A stretch of DNA of 64,000 bases from Janthinobacterium sp. 64 (GTDB taxonomy: Bacteria > Pseudomonadota > Gammaproteobacteria > Burkholderiales > Burkholderiaceae_D). The stretch spans positions 5,332,001 through 5,396,000 of the forward strand of contig NZ_PHUG01000001.1 of NCBI RefSeq assembly GCF_002813325.1. The letters run 5' to 3'. Under the pieces are notes generated by a model. That model did no database searches, was not told the DNA's origin, and worked only from the letters and a program-made list of their open reading frames with translations. Below are positions 53,570 to 64,000 of this stretch, in pieces. Both the position numbers and the translations under genes were made by a program. How positions within the stretch are numbered: the stretch's first letter is position 1; each line of letters opens with the position of its first letter.

Positions 53570-54511
53570 ATGAATCTCCATCAACTGCGCTTCGTGCGCG
53601 AAGCGGTCCGTCAGAACTATAACCTGACGGACGCCGCCAAGGCCTTGTTTACGTCGCAACCGGGCGTATCGAAAGCCATCATCGAGCTGGAGGAAGAGCT
53701 GGGCGTGGATATTTTTACCCGCCATGGCAAACGTATCCGCGGCTTGACCGAGCCGGGCCGCCTGGTGCTGGAATCGGTCGAGCTGATCATGCAGGAAATC
53801 GACAGCATGAAGCGTATCGGCAAGGAATTCGCGGCGCAGGACAGCGGCAGCTTTACCATTGCCACCACGCATACGCAGGCGCGCTACACCTTGCCCAAGG
53901 TGGTGCAAGCCTTCATGCTGAAGTTCCCCAAGGTACGCTTATCTTTGCTACAAGGCAACCCACGCCAGATCGCCGAGATGGTGCAGCGCGACCAGGCCGA
54001 TCTTGCCATCGCCACGGAATCGATCGCCGCCATCGATGGCCTGATTACCTTGCCCTGCTATCAATGGGAGCACGTGGTGGTGGTGCCGGTTGACCATCCG
54101 TTGCTCAAATCGAAGTCCGTGACCCTGGAAGAAATCGCTGCTTTCCCCTTGATTACCTATGACAGCGCGTTTGCCGGACGTAACAAGATCGACCACGCTT
54201 TCGTGCTGCGTGGCCTGAAGCCGGACATCTTGCTGGAAGCCATCGATGCCGACGTCATCAAGACTTATGTCGAGTTGGGCATGGGGATTGGTATCATAGC
54301 GGGTATGGCCTTTGATGCCGAACGCGACAAAGGCTTGCGCGCCATCCCTGTTGGCCACCTGTTCGGCATGAATGTGTCGCGCGTGGCCGTCAAGCAGGGC
54401 GCGTATTTGCGCAGCTATATTTATACCTTTATCGAGTTGCTGACGCCGACGCTGAACCGCAAGCTCATTGAGCAGGCGATGAGCGGTGATAAAGAGCACT
54501 ACGAACTATAA
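53570..54511 (+). CDS. cysB: CysB-family LysR-type regulator
   Basis: A 313-residue LysR-type activator. N-terminal winged helix-turn-helix (about 1-60; LTDAAKALFTSQPGVSKAIIELE) and a CysB-type effector domain (about 90-300; TTHTQARYTLP, TYVELGMGIGIIAGMAF). CysB senses acetylserine and activates sulfate assimilation genes. It is divergent from the cys operon, an arrangement that supports control of it. A few cases are named Cbl; the length and domain fit CysB equally. Confidence 0.88.
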   Translation: MNLHQLRFVREAVRQNYNLTDAAKALFTSQPGVSKAIIELEEELGVDIFTRHGKRIRGLTEPGRLVLESVELIMQEIDSMKRIGKEFAAQDSGSFTIATTHTQARYTLPKVVQAFMLKFPKVRLSLLQGNPRQIAEMVQRDQADLAIATESIAAIDGLITLPCYQWEHVVVVPVDHPLLKSKSVTLEEIAAFPLITYDSAFAGRNKIDHAFVLRGLKPDILLEAIDADVIKTYVELGMGIGIIAGMAFDAERDKGLRAIPVGHLFGMNVSRVAVKQGAYLRSYIYTFIELLTPTLNRKLIEQAMSGDKEHYEL

Positions 54512-54571
54512 CAATGCATGAAGTCGGCCGGGCGGTTGCCTTGCCAAGATTATTTAAGAAGAGAAGAAACA

Positions 54572-55222
54572 ATGATTACCGATCAGCTTGCCAAATATTA
54601 CGCCACCATCGCGCAGCAGTACGAGCGCGTCTATGACAAGCCCGAACGCCAGGAAGACCTGGAAGTGTTGCGCGACAAGGTTGCCGACGTGCTGGAAGGC
54701 CACACCGTGCTGGAACTGGCCTGCGGTACCGGCTACTGGACGGAAGTGGTCGCCGAGTCGGCCGAGTCCGTGCTGGCCACCGATATCAACGATGAAATGC
54801 TGGCGCTGGCCCAGGCACGCGGCTTGCCCGACAACGTCAGTTTCGCCAAGCTCGACGCATTCAACTTGCCCGATGACTTGCTGGGCAAGTTCACGGCCGT
54901 GTTCGCCGGTTTCTGGTGGTCGCACGTCAAGCGCGAAGACCAGGACAAATACCTGAAGCAATTGCGCAACAAGCTGGGCAAGGACATCCTGCTGGTGCTG
55001 ATCGACAATTCTTATGTCGATGGCAGCAGCACGGTCATCGCGCGCACTGACTTGCTGGGCAATACCCACCAGTTCCGCACGACGGAGGCAGGCGAGCGTT
55101 ATGAAGTGCTGAAGAATTTCCCGTCGGATAGTCATCTGCGCAAGAAGTTTGCCCACTCGGCCCGTGAAATCCGCATGAAGCGCCTGGAATACTACTGGCT
55201 GCTGAGCTGCCGCCTGAAGTAA
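54572..55222 (+). CDS. Class I SAM-dependent methyltransferase
   Basis: A 216-residue methyltransferase. Motif I is VLELACGTGYWT (about 47-58), followed by the acidic ATDIND. The C-terminal part (RTTEAGERYEVLKNFPS, RMKRLEYYWL) occurs in a common family of methyltransferases with unknown substrate. The ATG at 54572 follows AAGAAGAGAAG. Terminator directly downstream. Confidence 0.85.
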   Translation: MITDQLAKYYATIAQQYERVYDKPERQEDLEVLRDKVADVLEGHTVLELACGTGYWTEVVAESAESVLATDINDEMLALAQARGLPDNVSFAKLDAFNLPDDLLGKFTAVFAGFWWSHVKREDQDKYLKQLRNKLGKDILLVLIDNSYVDGSSTVIARTDLLGNTHQFRTTEAGERYEVLKNFPSDSHLRKKFAHSAREIRMKRLEYYWLLSCRLK

Positions 55223-55242
55223 GGCCGGCACGGCAAGACAAG

Positions 55243-55264
55243 CCGCCTGCGGGCGGTTTTTTTT
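55243..55264 (+). terminator. Terminator of the methyltransferase gene
   Basis: CCGCC and GGCGG around TGCG, followed by T8. Confidence 0.88.
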
Positions 55265-55281
55265 CGTCTGTTGTTTTTATG

Positions 55282-55323
55282 TGACATGATGTTGTGCCAA
55301 AAAGCAACATCTTGTCGATGTCA
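55282..55323. promoter_or_regulatory. Nested dyad upstream of the porin gene
   Basis: GATGTTG (55288-55294) and CAACATC (55305-55311) form a perfect inner pair, and TGACAT (55282-55287) pairs with ATGTCA (55318-55323) outside with six unpaired bases. It lies about 95 bases before the porin start and could be an operator or a leader hairpin. Confidence 0.4.
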
Positions 55324-55416
55324 TATTGTTGAAGTATTTCGTGGGCATGATTCGGTTCAGCAGCTAAGCAGCTCAGCAGCAGCTCAACTTGTCCAACCTA
55401 ATGTAGAGAATCTCAA

Positions 55417-56415
55417 GTGAAAAAAATTACTCTGGCAGCATTGATCATCGGTACCTTCGCAGCAGCTACGGCGCAAGCACAATCGAACGTTACCGTCTAT
55501 GGCGTGGTCGATCTGGGCATTGCCAAGACCACGGGCGCTGCGTTGGTGGAACGTGAAAATCAGGCATCGCGCATTGGTTTCAAGGGCACGGAAGATCTGG
55601 GTAACGGCTTGAAAGCCATTTTCAACCTGGAAAGCGAATTCAAGGCTGACACCGGTGCGCAAGCGACCGTCAATACCCTGTTCGATCGCCAGGCATGGGT
55701 TGGCCTGACCGGTGACTTCGGTACCGTCTACCTGGGCCGTACCAAGGACCTGATCGACGGCACCCTGGCACGCGTCGATCCATTCAACACCTACGGCGTC
55801 ATCGGCAAGATCAATGAGCCAGTCATGCGCGGCGGCCAGTCGCCCAATGGCCCGCAAGCCATCCCGAGCGCATCGGTCGTGGGCGCGTCGCGCGTCAGCA
55901 ATGCCGTGACCTACAACAGTCCATCGTTCAGCGGTTTCGTCGTCAGCGGCCAATACGTCGCCAGCGAAATCAAGGATGCCGATTCGGGCTTCAGCGTGGT
56001 TGCCACGTATGACCAGGGTCCAGCAAGCGCACACGCCGGCTACCAGAAGAAAGTGCAGTCCGCTGCCAACGCAGTGGCTGAGCCGAAACTGTGGATCGTC
56101 GGCGGCGGTTACAAATTTGGCCCTGCCAAGATCACCGTCGATTACTCGAAAGCCGATACCGATGCTGCCGTTACCGGCGAATTCAAGAGCTACCTGCTGG
56201 GTCTGGCCTATGACATCGGCGGCGGCGCCATCAAGGTCAGCTACGTGAAGCAGAAGCAAGACAGCAAGACCGTCAGCGGCAAGGAAACGGCCAAGGCCTT
56301 TGGCCTGGGCTACGACTACCCGCTGTCGAAGCGTACCGCCGTGTACGGCTATGCTGGCCGCGATCAGTTCAGCGAAAAATCGATGTATCAGCTGGGTATG
56401 ACCCACAAGTTCTAA
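55417..56415 (+). CDS. Gram-negative porin
   Basis: A 332-residue outer-membrane porin of the betaproteobacterial type. Signal peptide MKKITLAALIIGTFAAATAQA, first strand SNVTVYGVVDLGI, repeated beta strands with aromatic girdles, and final Phe (THKF), typical for outer-membrane insertion. Loop 3 region includes GRTKDLIDGTLARVDPF. The start codon is GTG (55417). The upstream region has the AGCAGCT-type repeats at about 55358-55385. Codon use is strongly biased, suggesting high expression. Confidence 0.92.
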   Translation: MKKITLAALIIGTFAAATAQAQSNVTVYGVVDLGIAKTTGAALVERENQASRIGFKGTEDLGNGLKAIFNLESEFKADTGAQATVNTLFDRQAWVGLTGDFGTVYLGRTKDLIDGTLARVDPFNTYGVIGKINEPVMRGGQSPNGPQAIPSASVVGASRVSNAVTYNSPSFSGFVVSGQYVASEIKDADSGFSVVATYDQGPASAHAGYQKKVQSAANAVAEPKLWIVGGGYKFGPAKITVDYSKADTDAAVTGEFKSYLLGLAYDIGGGAIKVSYVKQKQDSKTVSGKETAKAFGLGYDYPLSKRTAVYGYAGRDQFSEKSMYQLGMTHKF

Positions 56416-56437
56416 GCAAAAGTCTTTTGCCGCGACA

Positions 56438-56461
56438 AAGGCGCCTGCGGGCGCCTTTTTT
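56438..56461 (+). terminator. Terminator of the porin gene
   Basis: AAGGCGCC and GGCGCCTT around TGCG, followed by T-run. It lies close to the end of the converging kinase gene and can serve both. Confidence 0.92.
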
Positions 56462-56463
56462 CG

Positions 56464-57654
56464 TTATGACGTGGCTGTTTCCATCACTTCCGCCTGCATG
56501 GGCAGCGAAATTTCAATGCGTGTGCCGCCCAGGTCGTTATCGGCGCCGATATGGATGCTGCCGTTCAAGCCCCACACCCGCTCGCGCATGCCCAGCAGTC
56601 CCAGGGCCGTGGCTTTTTCCAGGTCATGTTCGGCAATGCCGCGGCCGTCATCCTGAATGGTGATCGCCAGCGAGGAATCGATGCGGTGCAGGGCGATGGT
56701 GATGTGGCTGGCCTCGGCATGGCGCGCGATATTCGTCAGCGCTTCTTGCACGATGCGATAGATGGCCGTGCTGCGCGCGTCGTCGAGCACGAGGTCGGCC
56801 TCGTCGGCCAGCAAGTCAAAATGGATGGCGCGGCGCAACAGGAAGTCGTGGCGCAATTTTTGCAGCGCGAAATACAAGCCTCCTTCGTCGAGCGCGCGCG
56901 GACGCAGGTTGCTGGCGATGCGCCGCAGCGAAGTGATGGCCGTCACCAGCAAGCCGTCCATGCTGTGCAGCAACGCTTGCAGGGGCGCGGTGGTGTCCGA
57001 GTGCTGGCGCACCAGGGTCAGGTCGACCCGCAAGGTGGCTAGCAATTGCCCCAGGTCATCATGCAGTTCGCGCGCGATATGCTTGCGCTCTTCTTCGCGG
57101 ATCGATTGCAGAGCGCTCGACAATTCACGCAATTGCGAAAAGGAGCGGGTCAGTTGTTCATGCATCTGCTGGCGCGCGCTGATATCGCGCACGATGATGG
57201 TAAATACGCTCTGGCCGTTTTCTTGCATGGCCGAGAGCGAGCCTTCGAGGGGAAACATGGCGCCATCGCTGCGCCGTCCCGTCAGCGTGTAGTCGGTGGC
57301 GCGCCGGCCCGTCAGGCGCAGCTCCTGGCTGATGTCGCCAAACGGCGGATCGCCATCGTGCGTGCCCAGGCCGTCCAGGGTGCGCAAGTCGCGCAGGATA
57401 TAGTGGCCCAGACGCATGCCGCGCATGCCGGCTGGCGTGTCGTCGAACAATCTGGCTGCTGCCGCGTTTGCATGCAGGATGAATTGCCTGCTGTCGATGC
57501 TGATGATGGCGTCGCTGGCGCTGTCGATGATGGCTTGCCCGCGCGCCTGCCGTTGGCGGCGGGCTTTCAGCGGAGGAAACAAGCACAGCAATAGCGCCGC
57601 CGCCATGCCCAGCGGCAGGATGCGCAGCAGTGTGGCACTGCCTCGGTCGGGCAT
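56464..57654 (-). CDS. PAS domain sensor histidine kinase, HisKA_3 (NarX/DegS type)
   Basis: A 396-residue kinase. One N-terminal membrane helix (about 10-30), a PAS domain (about 40-165; IDSASDAIISIDS), the HisKA_3 dimerisation region with ERKHIARELHDDLGQLLATL (His about residue 196) and a HATPase domain (about 285-390; IVQEALTNIARHAEA, GLLGMRERV). The usual partner is a NarL-type regulator, but none is adjacent; the next genes are a LytTR pair. AAGGAG precedes the ATG at 57654; upstream in-frame codons are less likely. Ends just before the porin terminator. Confidence 0.88.
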   Translation of the reverse strand: MPDRGSATLLRILPLGMAAALLLCLFPPLKARRQRQARGQAIIDSASDAIISIDSRQFILHANAAAARLFDDTPAGMRGMRLGHYILRDLRTLDGLGTHDGDPPFGDISQELRLTGRRATDYTLTGRRSDGAMFPLEGSLSAMQENGQSVFTIIVRDISARQQMHEQLTRSFSQLRELSSALQSIREEERKHIARELHDDLGQLLATLRVDLTLVRQHSDTTAPLQALLHSMDGLLVTAITSLRRIASNLRPRALDEGGLYFALQKLRHDFLLRRAIHFDLLADEADLVLDDARSTAIYRIVQEALTNIARHAEASHITIALHRIDSSLAITIQDDGRGIAEHDLEKATALGLLGMRERVWGLNGSIHIGADNDLGGTRIEISLPMQAEVMETATS

Positions 57655-57824
57655 GGGCTTCTCCTTGCGAACGTGTACGAAGGCAGGCAAGACAGCGATG
57701 GAGAGTCGGACTTCATGTAGCCTATGCCTGCTGGGGCGGCGCGGCTTGATGTGGCGCAGGAAGGGGGGAGGAAGAGAAGAGATCAAGGCGCCGCGCCGGC
57801 ATGGGCCGGGCGGCGGCGAGCGAC

Positions 57825-58583
57825 TTACATTTGCTTGAACAGGTGCAAGAAGCTGCGGCTCACTTCGAGCTTGTCGGATTTACCTTTGATGAGCACCAGA
57901 TGGCGGCCGCGGATGTCGCGCGTCACGCCTTCGATGGCATTCACGTTGACCAGGGTGGCGCGGTGGATTTGCCAGAACAGCGCAGGATCGAGCTCTTCGG
58001 CCAGATCGCGCACGGGCTTGCGGATCAGTGCCTCGTACTTGGCGGTTTGCACGCAAGTGTATTTCTCGTCCGAACGGAAAAATAAAATCTCTTCCACGGG
58101 GATCATGCGCAAATCCTGGCCGATGCTGGCCTGTATCCATTGCAAATAGGTGGGCTTGGCCGTGATTTTCTCTGCCAGTTGCGACAGCATGGCCGTGACG
58201 CTGCTGTTGACGTCCAGGGCCGGCTTGTTCAAGTGCGTTTTCAGGCGTTCCACCGTGACCAGCAAGCGCTCATGCTCGGGCGGCTTGAGCACGTAATCGA
58301 CGGCGCCCCGCTCGAAGGCTTCGACGGCATGGCTATCATAGGCCGTGACGAAGACGATATGCGTCTTGCCGCCTATCACTTGCGCCGCCTCCATCCCCGT
58401 CTTGCCCGGCATGCGGATATCGAGGAAGGCAAAGTCGGGCTTGAGTTGCTCCACCAGTTCGATGGCTTCGTCGCCATTCTTGGCTTCGCCGATGATTTCC
58501 AGTTCGGGCCAGGCCTCGCCCAGGCGCAGGCGCAGCTGGTCGCGCATCAGTCTTTCGTCGTCGGCAATAATAGCGGTAGGCAT
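57825..58583 (-). CDS. LytTR family response regulator
   Basis: A 252-residue regulator: receiver domain (about 3-118; ADDERLMRDQLR, phosphoacceptor in FAFLDIRMPG, Lys in YVLKPP) and LytTR domain (about 145-250; IHRATLVNVNAI). The ATG at 58583 gives the conserved MPTAIIADDE start; a TTG upstream adds three residues. The partner kinase begins 64 bases upstream on the same strand. Confidence 0.9.
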   Translation of the reverse strand: MPTAIIADDERLMRDQLRLRLGEAWPELEIIGEAKNGDEAIELVEQLKPDFAFLDIRMPGKTGMEAAQVIGGKTHIVFVTAYDSHAVEAFERGAVDYVLKPPEHERLLVTVERLKTHLNKPALDVNSSVTAMLSQLAEKITAKPTYLQWIQASIGQDLRMIPVEEILFFRSDEKYTCVQTAKYEALIRKPVRDLAEELDPALFWQIHRATLVNVNAIEGVTRDIRGRHLVLIKGKSDKLEVSRSFLHLFKQM

Positions 58584-58646
58584 AGGTCTCAAGTGTGAAC
58601 AGGCGAAGATTGATTATTCAATGATTTGGCGTTTTTATCAACTGTC

Positions 58647-59939
58647 TTATTTAGACAGCTGATATGGCACTTCGATCACGGCGCATACGCCGCTGGGCTG
58701 GTTGGGCGTGATGGTCAGGCTGCCCTGGTCGCCATGCAGCAGCTTCAGGCGTTCGCGGATGGTGGGCAAACCCAGTCCCGTGCCATCGCTGGGCACCACG
58801 CCAAAGCCCAGGCCGTCGTCGGTCACCGTGACGCGCAGCTTGCTGTGCGCCACTTCTGCCACGATGCGCAGGGTGCCACCCTCCGGCTTGACTTCCAGTC
58901 CATGCTTGATGGCATTTTCTACCATCGATTGCAGCATCATGGGCGGGAAGGCGGCGCTGCGCAGGCCGTCTGGAATCTGGAAATCGACGGTCAGGCGCTC
59001 TTCCATGCGCATTTTCAGCAGGTTCAGGTACGCTTGCACCATGTCCGCTTCGCGGCCCAGGTTGGTAATCAGGGCGTTGTCGCGCATTTGCGGCAGCACG
59101 GCGCGCAGATACTGGATCAGGCTGCGCTGCATCTTGGCCGCGCGCGGCGGATCGACCTGGATCAGGTGTTCGACGGAGGCGAGTGTATTGAACAGGAAGT
59201 GCGGTTCGACTTGCGCCTGCATCATCTGCATCTTCGCTTCGCTGAGCTGGCGCTGCATGGATGCGCGTTCGGCCGCCTCATTCGCCGTGACGGTTTCCGC
59301 TTCGGCGCGCTTCTTGCCGCCAACCAAGGCTTTCATGGCGAACAGGGCCAACACCAGCAAGGACACAAAACTCTTGAACCAGGTCGAGGCTTGCTGGTGG
59401 TAGCGCGACACTTTTTGCTCCGCAGCATCATCGACCGCTTCTTCAATGGCATTCGACAATTCTTCGCCGATTTGTGGTGGCAATTCAATATGGACTTCTT
59501 CCCCCGAAGCATTGGTGGTCACGGGATAGCTGGGTTTGGCGGGGGCGGCCGGTGGTTGAGGCGGCTCTGGCGGTACGGCACTGGCTTGGGCGTCCGCTTC
59601 GGCGGCATCGGCCGGATCGCTGGCCGCGTCGGCCGCGCTGCTGCGCCGGTTCTTGCTGTTGCGAGGATTGAAATGGATGCCGGTATCGTCGATCAGGATA
59701 TTGGTTTCACCCGAGCCCTTGCTGCTGCGTTTATGCGACTTGATGACCACTTCTTCGTCCGGGCTGGACGAGAACAGCTCATCTTGCAAAATGGAGCCGG
59801 CGATCAGGGCCAGCGCCGCAAACAGAAAAAATTTCCACCAAGATAGTTGGGTAACCCAGGTTGTCGTCGCGTCGAATGCCCGTTGCGCCCAAGCGAGGAT
59901 GGTTTTCAACAATTCGGGCAGGCTGGAAATCGGAAGCAT
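58647..59939 (-). CDS. LytS-type sensor histidine kinase with long periplasmic segment
   Basis: A 430-residue kinase. Two membrane helices (about 34-51 and 188-206) frame a periplasmic part of about 135 residues that is acidic, Ala/Pro-rich and probably disordered (PPEPPQPPAAP). A coiled coil follows, then the His_kinase domain with His247 (QVEPHFLFNTLASV) and HATPase (about 320-425; SMVENAIKHGL, GLGLPTIRERL). It is the likely partner of the LytTR regulator downstream. It lies just upstream of the rRNA operon on the opposite strand. Confidence 0.9.
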   Translation of the reverse strand: MLPISSLPELLKTILAWAQRAFDATTTWVTQLSWWKFFLFAALALIAGSILQDELFSSSPDEEVVIKSHKRSSKGSGETNILIDDTGIHFNPRNSKNRRSSAADAASDPADAAEADAQASAVPPEPPQPPAAPAKPSYPVTTNASGEEVHIELPPQIGEELSNAIEEAVDDAAEQKVSRYHQQASTWFKSFVSLLVLALFAMKALVGGKKRAEAETVTANEAAERASMQRQLSEAKMQMMQAQVEPHFLFNTLASVEHLIQVDPPRAAKMQRSLIQYLRAVLPQMRDNALITNLGREADMVQAYLNLLKMRMEERLTVDFQIPDGLRSAAFPPMMLQSMVENAIKHGLEVKPEGGTLRIVAEVAHSKLRVTVTDDGLGFGVVPSDGTGLGLPTIRERLKLLHGDQGSLTITPNQPSGVCAVIEVPYQLSK

Positions 59940-60131
59940 GGGGCACTTTCAAGTACAAGAGTTAATCGACGCGGCGGGCAAGTTTAACCCCTTGTTGAGT
60001 AGCGTCAGAGTCTGATGTTGCCACTGTGCCTAAAGACCACGAACTACGCCAGCCGATTGCGACAGGCTGCACAAAAAGGCGCTTGAAGTGAAGGCCAGGC
60101 TGGCTGGGCGGCGAGGGTGGGCAAATAGCCC

Positions 60132-60160
60132 TTGCGGCGCGCGCAGACCAAGGCTATAAT
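60132..60160 (+). promoter_or_regulatory. rrn promoter P1
   Basis: TTGCGG, 17-base spacer, TATAAT, followed by a C-rich discriminator (TCGCCCCC) typical of stringently controlled rRNA promoters. Confidence 0.75.
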
Positions 60161-60221
60161 TCGCCCCCTCGCTGAACGACGCATGCAAATGCCGAGTAAA
60201 GCAGGGTGAAAAAAGAAGGAG

Positions 60222-60250
60222 TTGACGGATGTAGTGAAATGCTTCATACT
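60222..60250 (+). promoter_or_regulatory. rrn promoter P2 candidate
   Basis: TTGACG, 17-base spacer, CATACT, about 90 bases downstream of P1, as in tandem rRNA promoters. Confidence 0.45.
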
Positions 60251-60325
60251 CTTCCTTCTTCGCAGCTGACAAACACAACGCTTTGTCGATAGCGCGAAAG
60301 TAGCACCGAATACAGTTCTTTAACA

Positions 60326-60356
60326 ATTAACAGTCGATAAGTGTGGGCATTTGATG
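60326..60356 (+). other. 16S processing stem, 5' arm
   Basis: Complementary over 31 bases, with only three mismatches, to 62077-62107 behind 16S. The paired arms form the RNase III processing stem of the 16S precursor. Confidence 0.8.
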
Positions 60357-60513
60357 TAAGTGCAGCGCTGCGCAAGCAGCGTAAAACTTAAAATATCAAA
60401 TGTTCACAAGAAATAATGAAATAGGCGCTACGAAAGTAGTGGCCTGTCAGTTTTTTGAGTGAGCGACCCATCAGCAATGATGGTGCCTGTAAAAGGGCAA
60501 AGTAACAGAGATT

Positions 60514-62047
<1,534 letters not shown>

Positions 62048-62076
62048 GAGTTTGCACGAATCAGTCATGATTCACG

Positions 62077-62107
62077 CATCAAATGTTCACACTTATCGGC
62101 TGTTAAT
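62077..62107 (+). other. 16S processing stem, 3' arm
   Basis: Near-perfect reverse complement of 60326-60356; together they enclose the 16S gene. Confidence 0.8.
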
Positions 62108-62123
62108 ATAAAGAACAGCATTT

Positions 62124-62200
62124 GGGGCTGTAGCTCAGCTGGTTAGAGCACCGTGTTGATAACGCGGGGGTCGTTGGTTCGAGTCCAACCAGCCCTACCA
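62124..62200 (+). tRNA. tRNA-Ile (GAT)
   Basis: A 77-base cloverleaf: acceptor GGGGCTG with CAGCCCT, D-arm GCTCAGCTGG, anticodon GAT in the loop TTGATAA, T-loop GGTTCGAGTCC, encoded CCA. Usual position in the 16S-23S spacer. Confidence 0.97.
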
Positions 62201-62225
62201 GTTTCTGTAGTCTGGAAATACCCTA

Positions 62226-62301
62226 GGGGGATTAGCTCAGCTGGGAGAGCACCTGCTTTGCAAGCAGGGGGTCGTCGGTTCGATCCCGTCATCCTCCACC
62301 A
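62226..62301 (+). tRNA. tRNA-Ala (TGC)
   Basis: A 76-base cloverleaf: acceptor GGGGGAT with ATCCTCC, anticodon TGC in the arm CTGCTTTGCAAGCAG, T-loop GGTTCGATCCC, encoded CCA. It follows tRNA-Ile after 25 bases, the normal order. Confidence 0.97.
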
Positions 62302-62543
62302 AAAGTTCAAACGTAAATCAGTGCAGAGAGTGCGCCGGGATTTAGGTTTGGTCTTTTCGAGATCAAGTGCTGTATGTTCTTTAACAATCTGGAAGAAGTA
62401 AAGATTATTTATTGATCGGTTTGCCGTAAAAAGCGAATCGATGGGTAATGATTGTATGTATCAACAAACAAGCAACAACGTTGTACTTTCTTATCCCTGT
62501 AGCGCTCTTTGATAGTTTCGATTATCAGAGGCTAACGTTATAG
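62302..62543 (+). other. tRNA-Ala to 23S spacer with second boxA
   Basis: 242 bases without a gene. TGTTCTTTAACAATC at 62375-62389 repeats the boxA antitermination element found before 16S. Other parts should pair with the 23S 3' flank, outside this window. Confidence 0.7.

Positions 62544-64000
<1,457 letters not shown>

Larger units (their letters stand above)
59940..60513 (+). other. rRNA operon promoter and leader region
   Basis: 574 bases with no protein gene. It holds two predicted sigma-70 promoters (60132-60160 and 60222-60250), a boxA antitermination site (GTTCTTTAACAA, 60315-60326) and the upstream half of the 16S processing stem (60326-60356). Confidence 0.8.

Overview
The window reads as chromosomal DNA of a betaproteobacterium of the family Oxalobacteraceae, most likely Janthinobacterium or a close relative. 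The basis is the 16S rRNA sequence near the right end, the many PEP-CTERM proteins, the high-GC coding style, and typical betaproteobacterial gene neighbourhoods such as icd / cspA / clpS-clpA and a cys operon with a DUF934 gene. This assignment is made by eye, without a database search.

Left region (1-17 kb): an accessory, surface and secretion oriented block. It holds the tail of a TIGR03790-like protein, three PEP-CTERM proteins, a large secreted ExeM/NucH-type nuclease and a small free-standing I9 (subtilisin propeptide) protein. An eleven-gene operon (5648-15027) combines type II secretion parts (GspG, F, E, lipoprotein secretin, three further pseudopilins) with four small genes placed like type IV pilus pilM-N-O-P. 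Behind it lie a structured 398-bp intergenic region, a PEP-CTERM gene with a sigma-54-like promoter, and an IS1595-family element inserted in that gene's terminator T-tract.

Middle region (17-46 kb): mostly housekeeping. It includes murJ, rpsT, a DUF192 protein, rluE, icd, cspA, clpS-clpA, a tricorn-type protease, an operon of an alpha/beta hydrolase with a LytS/LytT-type pair, an isolated prpR, a multi-PAS GGDEF-EAL protein, xth, a small cluster with DUF1653 and CreA proteins, pepA, and lptF-lptG followed by a CbiX-type chelatase and a Stealth-type phosphotransferase.

Right region (46-60 kb): an assimilatory sulfate reduction operon on the minus strand (TSUP transporter, cysI, DUF934, cysH, cysD, cysN, cobA) divergent from a CysB-type regulator. 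CobA, and probably the nearby CbiX protein, supply siroheme for CysI. Then come a methyltransferase, a GTG-initiated porin, a PAS/HisKA_3 kinase and a second LytS/LytT pair. The window closes with an rRNA operon: two promoters, 16S, tRNA-Ile(GAT), tRNA-Ala(TGC) and the first 1.46 kb of 23S.

The most unusual features are the hybrid secretion/pilus operon with its Glu5-lacking last pseudopilin, the 137-bp nested inverted repeat in front of a PEP-CTERM gene, the IS insertion into a terminator T-tract, and a perfect dyad inside the spacer of the predicted cys operon promoter.
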